The notes beneath the pieces were generated by a model. The model was not told the DNA's origin, did not search any database, and worked only from the letters and a program-made list of their open reading frames with translations. Below are positions 1 to 8,688 of a DNA stretch of 64,000 bases, in pieces; the first letter of the stretch is position 1, and every line of letters begins with the position of its first letter. Source of the DNA: Novipirellula aureliae (GTDB taxonomy: Bacteria; Planctomycetota; Planctomycetia; Pirellulales; Pirellulaceae); contig NZ_SJPY01000002.1 of the NCBI RefSeq assembly GCF_007860185.1, positions 1 to 64,000 on the forward strand, read 5' to 3'. The translations under genes and the position numbers were made by a program.

Positions 1-169
1 TGTCGGAAAATTCTTGATAACTGAATGGATTCAGAATCTCCACCGCTTCAATCGGTCGCTCAAAATCCAAGATCGCATTGAGCAATCCAATCAACGCGAT
101 GTCGTTCTCCGGAGATCCAAAGATTTTTTTGAAGGCAAAGTCAACGGTGGGCTTAATTCTTAGAGGCAT
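1..169 (-). CDS. Rpn family recombination-promoting nuclease / PD-(D/E)XK transposase, N-terminal part
   Basis: The reverse strand opens with ATG at 169 and reads without a stop to the window edge, giving 56 residues. The start MPLRIKPTVDFAFKKIFG followed by a GSPEN/ALIGLLNAIL segment is the N-terminal signature of the Rpn (PDDEXK_2, formerly 'transposase_31') family. Members are RecA-independent DNA endonucleases that promote horizontal transfer, or act in phage defence. The catalytic core lies beyond the window, so it cannot be judged whether the gene is intact. It neighbours another nuclease gene pair and a repeat mosaic, which fits an accessory patch. Confidence 0.72.
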   Translation of the reverse strand, partial: MPLRIKPTVDFAFKKIFGSPENDIALIGLLNAILDFERPIEAVEILNPFSYQEFSD

Positions 170-787
170 CCGTTACCGTGGGGCTAAAACAAAGAGCTGA
201 GTATAACAGAGTTTCGTTGGGTTGGTGGCTATCACGATCCGTCTTCTCGGCTCCGCTGCCGGACGCCCGGTCTCCGCTCGGGCACTCCGCTGCGGACTCC
301 ATGCTCGCCGCTACAACCCGGCTACGGACGACACCGCTCGTTCCTCGCTTCGTGTCGTCCTCCGCCGGGCAACCTCCTGTTGCCGCATCTTCCATCATCG
401 GCGGACATCCTATCCGCTTGCTTTCGGCGAATCGTGTCTACGAAGCTGCACGGAAGAACTCTCACTTCGCTTACGCTCGTCCGCTATTCGCTTGCGTTCA
501 AGTTCGCCTATCGGCTCGAAGCGTGCGCGGACTCGGCATCGTGCCGAAAGCCATGGCGGGCATCCTGCCCACCAACGAAAAACGGCAGCCTTTCGGCTAC
601 CGTTCGGGTGTCGCTTCGCTCCAGTGCAAGCGGTGGAACACTCATCAAAGAGACCTGACCCATTTGATTTCTTCATTTGATTTCTTTCAAGCCTGACCCC
701 CGCGAAGCGTTACCTTACACTGCTTAAACTTATTCGCTTCGCTCCAGTGCAGTTAGTCGTTTCCTTCAGAAACTACCCCCGTCCCAT
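170..787. other. Non-coding GC-rich repeat mosaic
   Basis: All six frames contain only short overlapping open frames with no recognisable protein. Read on the minus strand, the part around 240-320 carries a loosely periodic GCGGAG motif. An 18-bp direct repeat, TCGCTTCGCTCCAGTGCA, lies at 611-628 and 734-751. The composition contrasts with the AT-richer genes on the right. It looks like debris of small repeats that has replaced the end of the STAND-like gene at 788. No function is assigned. Confidence 0.4.
611..751. repeat. 18-bp direct repeat pair
   Basis: TCGCTTCGCTCCAGTGCA occurs at 611-628 and again at 734-751. Between the copies are several GGGTCAGGCTTGAAAG-like pieces when read on the minus strand. 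Such spaced direct repeats are typical of repeat-associated debris, but the family is not recognised. Confidence 0.55.
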
Positions 788-1702
788 TTAACGACTCCCT
801 AATGCATAATTCCCGTAAGCATCAATTTGCTTCCAATAGTCGTCATGCGAAACGTTTCCGTCCTTCCAGTCCGCTGGAATCCAATCTCGAAACCTCGGCT
901 TGGTTGCACCAGAAGATATCTGATGACTGCTTGGCAATAGGCCAACCAACAATCTCCATCCTTGTTCTGGAAACTCTTTGTTAATGATTTTAACCGCGGC
1001 AACACGCAATTCGATTGCTGTTGAAGTCTGAGGGAACCATGGAAGCAGTATCGTAATCAAAGAATTTGATGGGCGATTGGTCCAGTTGCCTCCGGGGTCT
1101 TTCGTGTCAAGCTTCGCAAGAGCTAATAAAGTCTCAACAAACAAATCGTTGTTCCAAGCAAGAATTTCGAGAGCTCTAAACAAACCAGACAAGTAATTTC
1201 TGCCGGCGATTCCATCGCTTTCCTGTGAGAATAATTTGCCGAACGGATCTTCCTCATTCGCCAAACTACTTTTAACGGCCGCAAGAAAAACACTCGGAGT
1301 TGCTTCTGCCAAAAATGTAAGGAAGTTATCCATGGACGCCCATCGAATCCAATCGGCGTCTTCAAAAATCCGACGAACAGATCCGTCAATTTTGTTGTCA
1401 ATATAGCCGTCAGTACAATTCGGAAAATTTTCGGGGTTTGCCCCAAGCATTGCGTAGTTTGTGGCAAGCCCATCCATAAGCTGCCTTGAATACTTTGGAT
1501 TCTTACCGTAGATGTTTGCGGCAAATCTCTGGTCGGGCAACAGTTCGAAAATCGGGTTGGGTTCGGTAAATACTGTTTCGAATGCGTCGACCAATTTGTC
1601 GATCGTTTGATCGAAGATGGCTTCGGAAATTTGTGGCGACGCAAGTGTTGCATCGCTAATATTCCAAATCCCATTTCTTAAAGCTATGAGTTTTTCAGAC
1701 AT
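788..1702 (-). CDS. C-terminal-type domain of STAND/Avs-like defence protein, separate or split gene
   Basis: 304 residues. It resembles the helical C-terminal region found behind the NTPase of large STAND-type bacterial immune proteins: an N-terminal LIALRNGIWNISD stretch, FELLPDQRFAANIYGK, an ADWIRWASMDNFL block, then LDPGGNW/NRPSNSL and ILLPWFPQTS near residues 205-230. This recognition is from memory of the family. No Walker A motif is present. The start overlaps the stop of the upstream nuclease gene as TAATG, so the two are translationally coupled or were separated by a -1 frameshift. The C-terminus stops abruptly at repeat debris at 787, shorter than expected. Probably a remnant. Confidence 0.55.
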   Translation of the reverse strand: MSEKLIALRNGIWNISDATLASPQISEAIFDQTIDKLVDAFETVFTEPNPIFELLPDQRFAANIYGKNPKYSRQLMDGLATNYAMLGANPENFPNCTDGYIDNKIDGSVRRIFEDADWIRWASMDNFLTFLAEATPSVFLAAVKSSLANEEDPFGKLFSQESDGIAGRNYLSGLFRALEILAWNNDLFVETLLALAKLDTKDPGGNWTNRPSNSLITILLPWFPQTSTAIELRVAAVKIINKEFPEQGWRLLVGLLPSSHQISSGATKPRFRDWIPADWKDGNVSHDDYWKQIDAYGNYALGSR

Positions 1703-2751
1703 TAGAGGTTCTCACGCATCTTTTGAATCAAATCTTGAAATTTCTGCCCAGTTAGCATTTCAAGTATGGCTTGATCGTTCGGGTTTTTTTCGTCCCACTT
1801 CCCTGCAAGCCCGGCCGAAGCAACAACGTGGGGGTTTTTGATCTCTTTTAACGTTTTTTCATCAACCCGGGGCTTCGAAAACTCATCTGGGATTACCGCC
1901 ACTTTCTTCCTAGCAAAAGCTTCCACCAGAGGCATCGAAATAGAGTCTCTAGAAATTGTACCGGCGTTCTGATTAAACGATTGGATCTCGTACAATAGTT
2001 GTGACCAAATAGAATTCGCGTTATCTTCAGCACACTGCGAGATCAAAGAATGAAGGAGTGCGAGCGAGACTCCAGCTTTTACGTCTAAATCAAAACCCAA
2101 AAGGTGAAAACACTTTAGAAATTCATGCAGCTCCCCGTCTTCGATTTCTACACCCTTGTTTGCTCGTTTGAGTTGTTTCCGAAATGCCTTTAGCTTTTGA
2201 CGTTTCGCAACGTTGCTAAAGTATGCGAGTTCAACATTTCTAATAAACTCGCTGGCATCTTCAGTGTGCCTCGCCCATTCTAGGATTGTTCTCGTGTTGT
2301 CGATGTCTTTGGCACTAATAGGGCCGGTAACTAACGCGAAGTTGTCTTTCTTTGGCAAAAATTTCTTCGGGTCTCTAAAATCCGACCACGCCTGATGAAT
2401 TACCTCCGCAAATGTCGTGTCGCTTTCAGAAATTGTAATTGTGTGTTTTACTTGAGCTAAAAGACGAGAGACGCTCCCAGTTTGAGTGTTCTTCGTGAAT
2501 ACAACAAAATCGTCGGTATTATAGCCGTTTGCTTTTGCTTGCAGCTTTATCTTGGTGATGGGATCAGTCGCCAGGCTAGGAACACACCCACCCGTGAGCA
2601 TAAGTACGACAAACGAAGTCTGAACTCTAGTTTCAAAATTGACGCCTCCACCTCCCGACGAATATGGGTTCGAAAGCTCCTTGGCCAGATTATTTTTTCT
2701 TGGGACGCTTTTGCTTTGCCCCTTTCTTTTTGACAAGTTTTTTTTGGCCAT
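1702..2751 (-). CDS. Mrr/Cap4-like QxK dsDNA nuclease domain protein (Avs-type effector)
   Basis: 349 residues. A basic N-terminus is followed by SNPYSSGGGGVNFE (conserved Glu about 40), YNTDDFVVF (Asp 80/81) and LLAQVKH (QxK at 100-102), which together form the restriction-like nuclease core of the Mrr/Cap4 type. Residues 120-290 are helical and match the rest of the N-terminal effector module of Avs/STAND-like proteins. The tail, from HVVASAGLAGKWDEKN to the stop, resembles the segment that normally follows the NTPase, yet no P-loop is present. The catalytic residues look intact. It is the first gene of a leftward pair with the 788-1702 gene (TAATG overlap). Role inferred as a degraded or minimal anti-phage nuclease. 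Confidence 0.6.
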   Translation of the reverse strand: MAKKNLSKRKGQSKSVPRKNNLAKELSNPYSSGGGGVNFETRVQTSFVVLMLTGGCVPSLATDPITKIKLQAKANGYNTDDFVVFTKNTQTGSVSRLLAQVKHTITISESDTTFAEVIHQAWSDFRDPKKFLPKKDNFALVTGPISAKDIDNTRTILEWARHTEDASEFIRNVELAYFSNVAKRQKLKAFRKQLKRANKGVEIEDGELHEFLKCFHLLGFDLDVKAGVSLALLHSLISQCAEDNANSIWSQLLYEIQSFNQNAGTISRDSISMPLVEAFARKKVAVIPDEFSKPRVDEKTLKEIKNPHVVASAGLAGKWDEKNPNDQAILEMLTGQKFQDLIQKMRENL

Positions 2752-3342
2752 GCTTATTGCTTCTGATAAATTACCTGTCGGTCAACTGATAGGTTGTTGG
2801 AGAAGTGAAGGTATGTCATTCGTCTATTAAATTTTGTGGTGGCTCATGTTTTCGAGAATGGTAAAAGACAGTTAGGAACACTCACAAAGCCATTGCCCAA
2901 GTTATAGCAGATTAGAGTTAGGTCGGTTTAGAAACGGATTTCCATGGGTTCTAGGAAACGAAAACAGAGATAGGTCCAGATAGCACTGCGTCACCTGACA
3001 TGATGCTCTGTCCCTATGCTCCACTGACGAGGAGCTAATCAAGTGTGAGACAATTGCACTTACGACGCGGATAGCCCAGTTTCAGCAACGGCTACGTGAC
3101 CGTCAAGCGTGAAGAAGTTGCCTCTACGATGATATCCTTTCCACCTACGATTTCTCCAAAACAGTCTTGCTCCAGAGACCCCATCGGGTATGTCGATGGG
3201 GCAAGCACTTACGCCAGTTACTTACCGGATATCGGGGGTTAGAGTTTCCGACTCATCACAAATCGAAGCTGTGTTTAAATTGCGTCCTTTGGTATGCTCT
3301 TCTCGTCCCTATGCTCCTTGCACATGCGTCTGAGTAAATGCT
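2752..3342. other. Intergenic stretch without recognisable gene
   Basis: 590 bp with only short spurious open frames. The phrase GTCCCTATGCTCC occurs twice (near 3010 and 3305), suggesting a fragment of a dispersed repeat. It separates the accessory patch from the two-component operon. No RNA gene was recognised. Confidence 0.4.
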
Positions 3343-5103
3343 TCAACCGCTCGGCAATTCCAAAATGAACACCGCGCCGGTTGAGCAGTCTTTGTCAAAC
3401 AGTCGTCCAGCGATTGACTTGGCCATTCGATCGCACAGGGCCAAGCCAAGACCTACACCCGCAACCGCATTAGCCTTGGCGGTACGCGATTGGTGAAACG
3501 GCTCGTACAGACGTTTACGATCGACCGACGTGATTCCTGGGCCAAAATCTTGTACGCGGAATTGGATTCGATTCGCTGCTGGCCCAACAGAAAGAATGAT
3601 GCGATTGTCCGCCGACGATTGAGCGTATTTACAAGCGTTGTCTACAAGGTTGAAGAGAATCTGTTCAATGACAGCAGGTTGAGTTGACAGGGGCACGATG
3701 GCAACCGACGGAGGAACTTCGATCACCAATCGCATTTGACTGTCGTCTGCTCGCTCCATCAAACGACAGGAAAAGCGGCTTATTAATCCTTCTACCGTTA
3801 CGGTCTCGCTATGAATTCTCGCAGAACTTCGCTCCAGTTTCGCAAACAGCAGGACATTTTCGACTAAATGCGACAACCGATCTGCTTGAACCTTTAGCGT
3901 GTTGGCATACTGTTTTGACTTTTCTGGTGGTACCATTCCATCGGCCAACATTTCGGAATACATACGAAATGTGGTCAGAGGGGTGCGCAGTTCATGCGTC
4001 ACCGCGGACACGAACGCCGCTCGCCGTTCACTCAATCGCAATACTCCACGCAGCAGCAATGCCGATGCGAGTGCGGCGAGACCCAAGCAGCACCAAGCGG
4101 CCAAAAGGGATATCGAAAAGGCTGAGCTTCTAGCGGTAGCTGGCAAATCCATTGCAAGGCGGGCCAACATCGCTGGCCGGTCGATTACGAGTTGGACGGG
4201 GATGGTCGTCAGTGCCGTGCCGATCTTCAGTTGCGTATTGGGCGTTATCGCTTCAAACTGTACATTCGGCAATAACTCCGCGACTTCGTTTTGCAGTTCA
4301 TGTTCGATTTCCTGCCAATTCAACCAACAACACTGGAACACCATTCCGTTTTCGTCGTCGACTCGACGAACAAAGATTAACTTGCCATTCATCCAAGTGG
4401 GTTGCATCGGGACTGCTTGCAACGCATTCGATTTTGTCGGCAAGGGGGTATTGTTTTCCGTCATTTGAAGGCCGTAGCTCAGACTGTTGTTTAACAAACT
4501 TTGCTGCGTCAACTCCAACGTCGAAAGACGACGTTGACTATAGTCTTCATTGACACGTTTTGTACCGCGTGAAAGCTGTGCGTCAATTTTGTTGTCGTAG
4601 TTCAATGGTGGAGCCGAAGTTGCCAGTGAGTTGTTCGGTTCGGCATGGTCCATCTCAGTGCTCTGACGCAATAGCGTTTGGTAGTCAAAGGCCTGGTCCG
4701 CGAGTTGGATCTGCGATAGGGTTTGCTGACGCATCGAGTCAGGAGAGGAAATGTTGTTTTGGGCGTCAATCTGGAATCGCAGCAACACCAAGTTTGCGGA
4801 AGGAGAATGGATCTCCGAGGGGAACCGGTAGAAGTACGGTGGTCGAGCTGCTTCATGAATGACCAATGGCAACATTTTCAAATCCATGCGGTACAACGCG
4901 CTGCTGATTCGCTCTTGCAGTTCTGCTTCGCGGCGTGCCATTTCGGTTTCTGCTCTGTCAGATTCACGAAGGCCATCAAGGCGAATGGTCTTCAAGCTGA
5001 GCCAAGACATGGCGATGACAATCGCCAGCAGGCAAACGCAAAACAGCGTCCAGATTTGCCAGGGCTTTTTCACTGTTTGGCCTCGAGCGAATGGGCTGTC
5101 CAC
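3343..5103 (-). CDS. Membrane-bound sensor histidine kinase
   Basis: 586 residues. One membrane helix lies near residues 17-37 and a second near 330-350, enclosing a roughly 290-residue extracytoplasmic sensor region with no recognised domain. The kinase core follows: H-box AVTHELRTPLTTFRMYS with phospho-His about 370, N-box NLVDNACKYA about 487, G1 box DFGPG about 519, and G2 box GVGLGLAL about 549, so HisKA plus HATPase_c are complete. It is expected to phosphorylate the response regulator encoded just upstream, whose 3' end overlaps this gene by 34 bp. It is the last gene of a three-gene leftward operon. The signal sensed is unknown. Confidence 0.9.
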   Translation of the reverse strand: MDSPFARGQTVKKPWQIWTLFCVCLLAIVIAMSWLSLKTIRLDGLRESDRAETEMARREAELQERISSALYRMDLKMLPLVIHEAARPPYFYRFPSEIHSPSANLVLLRFQIDAQNNISSPDSMRQQTLSQIQLADQAFDYQTLLRQSTEMDHAEPNNSLATSAPPLNYDNKIDAQLSRGTKRVNEDYSQRRLSTLELTQQSLLNNSLSYGLQMTENNTPLPTKSNALQAVPMQPTWMNGKLIFVRRVDDENGMVFQCCWLNWQEIEHELQNEVAELLPNVQFEAITPNTQLKIGTALTTIPVQLVIDRPAMLARLAMDLPATARSSAFSISLLAAWCCLGLAALASALLLRGVLRLSERRAAFVSAVTHELRTPLTTFRMYSEMLADGMVPPEKSKQYANTLKVQADRLSHLVENVLLFAKLERSSARIHSETVTVEGLISRFSCRLMERADDSQMRLVIEVPPSVAIVPLSTQPAVIEQILFNLVDNACKYAQSSADNRIILSVGPAANRIQFRVQDFGPGITSVDRKRLYEPFHQSRTAKANAVAGVGLGLALCDRMAKSIAGRLFDKDCSTGAVFILELPSG

Positions 5104-5786
5104 ATGTAGCCTGTTCCACGAACGGTCAAGATGATCGATGGTGGATCCGTATTGTCGCGCAACTTTTCTCGCAAGCGTGCGATGTGCATATCAATCGTGC
5201 GAGTGCTGATCCCTTTTGGTGTTAATTGCCAAACATTGGTCAGCAACTCATCTCGTGAAATCGCTCTGCCAAGATTTGCAACGAGGTATTTTAGTAGAAG
5301 AGTTTCTCTCTCGGACAGTTCCGATCGCATCCCATCGCGATAACGAAGCTCTCGCCTGTCGAAATCGATCACTCCATGTGCAAAGTGAATGGGGGCAAGT
5401 TTAGACATTTCGGTCGAGCGGCGCAGGACCGCTTCCACACGCGCGACCAACTCTTTTATGCTGAATGGTTTCACGACGTAATCATCGGCTCCTTCGCGAA
5501 GCCCCTGCACACGATCGGCCTCCTCACCTTTCGCCGTCAGAACGATCACTGGCTTTGCAAGCCGCAGCTTACGAACGGAACGCAAAATTTCCATTCCTGA
5601 CAATCCTGGCAAACCGAGATCCAATAGAAGCAAGTCGTAGGTGCATTGAATCGCTTGCTGTTTACCGCTCGGACCGTCACCTGACTCGATGGTATTGTAA
5701 CCACTGAACTGCAACGCATCGACGATTCCGCAACGGATCGCGGAATCGTCTTCGATGGTCAGAATAGTCAATCGTTCCGTCATCAA
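5070..5786 (-). CDS. OmpR/PhoB-family response regulator
   Basis: 238 residues. The receiver domain (about 7-120) has the acidic pair EDD at 12-14, phospho-acceptor Asp56 in LLLLDLGLP, the switch Thr in VIVLTAKG and Lys in VVKPFS. A winged-helix DNA-binding domain follows (about 135-232), with the recognition-helix region RTIDMHIARLREKL and the wing VRGTGYMW. It is a transcription factor controlled by the adjacent histidine kinase. Its ATG overlaps the stop of the DUF4139 gene (ATGA at 5783-5786) and its end overlaps the kinase start by 34 bp, so the three are translationally coupled. Target genes cannot be deduced; autoregulation of this operon is plausible. Confidence 0.93.
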   Translation of the reverse strand: MMTERLTILTIEDDSAIRCGIVDALQFSGYNTIESGDGPSGKQQAIQCTYDLLLLDLGLPGLSGMEILRSVRKLRLAKPVIVLTAKGEEADRVQGLREGADDYVVKPFSIKELVARVEAVLRRSTEMSKLAPIHFAHGVIDFDRRELRYRDGMRSELSERETLLLKYLVANLGRAISRDELLTNVWQLTPKGISTRTIDMHIARLREKLRDNTDPPSIILTVRGTGYMWTAHSLEAKQ

Positions 5787-7675
5787 TATCGCAGGTAGTA
5801 TTCGTAATCGACCGTTGGTTTGAAAGACTCGCCCGGTAGGATCGTCTCGGTCCAGCGGATCACACTGCTGTTGTTGATCGGGTCGCCTCGTTGTTCATGC
5901 CAATCCTCTGCGTGGTAAGCTTCTAGCACTACCTTCCCATTATCGGATAGCTTCGTCGCTTTTCCGCCAAATCGCAACTGGACGGCCAACGTCACGGGCT
6001 CCTTCTTTTGGTTGGTCAACTCCGCTTCGATCTTTCCAGTGACACGAGCATAATCGTGCCCTCGCCATGAAAGTACTTTTAACTCACGCCCCGTTTCAGT
6101 GTCCTCTGCTTTGCCACGCAGGTCAACGGAGACCGTCACCGGAACTCGGCACGAGCTTCCCGGCGAAGTGTAGGTAAGCAATTCTTGAGCTAGTGGCTGC
6201 ATCTCATCAACGATCATCGCGGCACCGGTCGTCCAGGGGACATTGGAGTTGTTGACTAGTTCCACTTGGCGCCAAACCCTTGCCTCGCTAAGTCGCAATG
6301 GTGAAGGTGAATCAACAGTGGAGGCAACAAAATTTTCCGAATGAGTCATTTGGATATCCCAAGTGTAGATATCGCGATAGGCGATGTCCGTATGCAAGAT
6401 TGGCACGATTGCCCGCTCGCCACGTCTAAGCGTCATCGGGGCGAGTTGATAGACGAACATGTCATTGCCGCCCTTGCCGTTCAACTCATCGGGCAAATCG
6501 ATCGCAGTTGTTTCATCTTGCGTGGCTGGACGACTTCGGAAATCAGAAATCTGTTGAGTAAAAACTGCGTTGGACATCAAATGATTGCCCCTTCCCATGA
6601 TGCTTGGTGCGGCTTGTGCAAGTGAATTCCGCAGCGTCGCTTCGAGCACGATCGGCGAGGGAATCGTGCGAAAGCGAAAATTTGGTACGCCAACAACGAC
6701 ATGAAAAGGAACGTTGGTAAAGTCTTCGGCCTCATTTAAAATTTCACCTTGCATTATCATTTCCGCTTTTTGTTGCTGGCTAGCTTGTTTTTCGGGCGAC
6801 GGGTCCTTTCCAGGAGCAAGGGCTTGACCGGTCAGGTTGATGCGATAAGTCGGAATCCAGCGGACATCGGGTCGAAAGTACATCAAGTTAACATTGACTT
6901 CCGCATTGGCTTGAGCGAATTTCATCGTCAATCGCTTGTGTCGTGATTTTGTGATCATCGTCTTCTCGATCAAACTGTTCATGTTTTCGATCGTTAGATT
7001 GCGTACCATGTCGGCGCGAATCATCATGTCGCCCGATTGAGTCCGAAGCAAAAAGTACTCTCCTCCAACGTCACTGATCGAGGTCGTTGCGGTTCGTGAG
7101 CCAAGTGATCGTGTGGACTGGGAAGCGGATAACTGGGAAGACAACCGCATCGAGTCACTTGGGTCGTTAAAGTTGGCTGCGGACAAGTTGTTAGCCAACT
7201 CGTCATTCGACAGAATTTTCAGGAGCCTTCCTTCTATTCGTTCCTGATCGACCTCTAGCGAACAAGCTTTACCCAAGTTCGACTTGACAACCTCCATAAT
7301 GTTCGTGCAATTCAACTCCCGAGCCATTGTTGATTCGGTGTCGACCCACCCTGCAACAAGCGACTGGATCGTTCCCTTTTCCGGTACAGCCCAAAAGGAT
7401 CCAAGTACGGCAGCATCGGGAACATCATCCGTATAAGCGACACCGTCTGCGTCGGTCGTTGCCTTGCCTTGCTTGACAACCAAACAGTAACCATCCTTGA
7501 AAACCACCACTCGCTCCGTTTTCAAATCCAAGCGAGATGCAACCGTCAAGTTGCTCGGCGAGTCCCCAGCCACTCCAATGTTTGGGAGGGTACAAAATTG
7601 CGAGATTGTGATTATGAGTGCAACCAGTCTGGCGTTTTTTGCCCAGAGCCAGATTGGAGTAACGAGCATGGCCAT
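5783..7675 (-). CDS. Exported DUF4139-type protein
   Basis: 630 residues. The N-terminus is basic, then hydrophobic, with a likely signal peptidase site after GVA at about 36, so the protein is exported. The order of motifs (an early ERVVVFKDGYCLVVKQG strand, NVNLMYFRPDVRWIPTYRINL near the middle, then DFTNVPFHVVVGVPNF, and a C-terminal WTETILPGES block) matches DUF4139-like beta-rich proteins. The biochemical role of the family is not established. It is the first gene of the leftward operon with the response regulator and histidine kinase (4-bp overlap), which suggests a cell-envelope function monitored by that pair. Confidence 0.72.
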   Translation of the reverse strand: MAMLVTPIWLWAKNARLVALIITISQFCTLPNIGVAGDSPSNLTVASRLDLKTERVVVFKDGYCLVVKQGKATTDADGVAYTDDVPDAAVLGSFWAVPEKGTIQSLVAGWVDTESTMARELNCTNIMEVVKSNLGKACSLEVDQERIEGRLLKILSNDELANNLSAANFNDPSDSMRLSSQLSASQSTRSLGSRTATTSISDVGGEYFLLRTQSGDMMIRADMVRNLTIENMNSLIEKTMITKSRHKRLTMKFAQANAEVNVNLMYFRPDVRWIPTYRINLTGQALAPGKDPSPEKQASQQQKAEMIMQGEILNEAEDFTNVPFHVVVGVPNFRFRTIPSPIVLEATLRNSLAQAAPSIMGRGNHLMSNAVFTQQISDFRSRPATQDETTAIDLPDELNGKGGNDMFVYQLAPMTLRRGERAIVPILHTDIAYRDIYTWDIQMTHSENFVASTVDSPSPLRLSEARVWRQVELVNNSNVPWTTGAAMIVDEMQPLAQELLTYTSPGSSCRVPVTVSVDLRGKAEDTETGRELKVLSWRGHDYARVTGKIEAELTNQKKEPVTLAVQLRFGGKATKLSDNGKVVLEAYHAEDWHEQRGDPINNSSVIRWTETILPGESFKPTVDYEYYLRY

Positions 7676-7778
7676 AGCTTGCGTCCTAGTTGAAATTGGG
7701 AAGCTGCGAATTGATGAAACGACGCATTCATCCTATAGCAAGAAGGCGATCCGAAGCGTAACAAGTTTGTAACAGCGA

Positions 7779-7932
7779 CTAGAGCATTTTGCAAAAAGCC
7801 GTAGGCTGCGTGTTTCGTGGCTGTGGCTTCCAGCCGCAGCGTTCTTCTGAACTGGGGCTGGAAGCCCCAGCCACGTCAAAAATCAAAATGCTCTAGCCGC
7901 AGGCGAGCGAAACGCCACCTACAGACGGCTTT
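7779..7932. repeat. Nested palindromic element (MITE/REP-like) between operons
   Basis: The outer arms CTAGAGCATTTT (7779-7790) and AAAATGCTCTAG (7885-7896) are perfect 12-bp inverted repeats. They enclose an inner hairpin at about 7817-7875 built from GTGGCTGTGGCTTCCAGCC and its near complement GGCTGGAAGCCCCAGCCAC. A third pair, AAAAAGCCGT / ACGGCTTTT, brackets 7793-7931 and ends next to the deoC stop. It is non-coding. It could fold into a long hairpin and act as a transcription barrier downstream of deoC, but its architecture is that of a small non-autonomous repeat element. Confidence 0.65.
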
Positions 7933-8664
7933 TCAATATCCGCTGCTTGTCGGGCGGTCTTGCACCGCGATTGCTGGCAAGCCCAGTTTGGATCGGCATT
8001 CGTCCAGCATCATTTTGGTTTGGCTCGCACCCACGCGACTGACCCCAATTTCGCGGACCTTTAACATGGTTGCATAATCACGGATCCCGCCTGCGGCTTT
8101 GACCTCCACATGATTTGGCGAGTACTTTCGCATCAAAACCAAATCCTCGATCGTAGCACCGCTGGTCCCAAATCCGGTCGATGTTTTGACCCAATCCGCA
8201 CTGAGCTCGCCACAAATTTCACAGAGCCGGATTTTGTGTTCCTCTTGCAAAAAACAGTTTTCGAAAATCACTTTCACTTTTTGCTGCTCTGCGTGAGCCA
8301 GCTCAATGACCGCTGCGATGTCTTGACGCACGTAGTCCCAATCTTCGCTTAGAACCTTCGAGATATTGACGACCATGTCGAGTTCTTCACATCCATCGGC
8401 AATCGCCTGTTCCGCTTCGGTTCGTTTGGTGGATGTCATGTTGCCACCGTGTGGAAATCCGATCGTCGTGGATGTTTTCACAGTGCTTCCCGAGAGCAGT
8501 TCGGCACACCGTTTGACGGCATACGGCATGATGCAAACACTGGCAACATCATACGCTCGGGCCAAAGCAACGCCTGCCTCTAAGTCCGAGGTCGTCAAAG
8601 TGGGAGCCAATAGTGCATGGTCGATCATTTTGGAAATGTCGAGATAGGTAAATTCCGAGGCCAT
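7933..8664 (-). CDS. deoC: Deoxyribose-phosphate aldolase
   Basis: 243 residues, the usual length. A class I aldolase that cleaves 2-deoxyribose-5-phosphate to glyceraldehyde-3-phosphate and acetaldehyde in deoxynucleoside catabolism. Visible hallmarks are DHALLAPT near the N-terminus, EELDMVVNI, KVIFENCFL, the Schiff-base Lys in DWVKTSTGFG, and the proton-relay Lys in VEVKAAGGIRD. It is the last gene of the leftward mnmE-ogt-deoC run, 24 bp after ogt. The stop abuts a palindromic repeat element. Confidence 0.95.
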   Translation of the reverse strand: MASEFTYLDISKMIDHALLAPTLTTSDLEAGVALARAYDVASVCIMPYAVKRCAELLSGSTVKTSTTIGFPHGGNMTSTKRTEAEQAIADGCEELDMVVNISKVLSEDWDYVRQDIAAVIELAHAEQQKVKVIFENCFLQEEHKIRLCEICGELSADWVKTSTGFGTSGATIEDLVLMRKYSPNHVEVKAAGGIRDYATMLKVREIGVSRVGASQTKMMLDECRSKLGLPAIAVQDRPTSSGY

Positions 8665-8688
8665 TGTTTACTCGAGAGTTTGAAGGGG

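Noticed and set aside
178-696. Overlapping frames of up to 172 residues in three frames on the plus strand
   Set aside because: Several overlapping frames of similar length in a GC-rich repeat region with no protein likeness.
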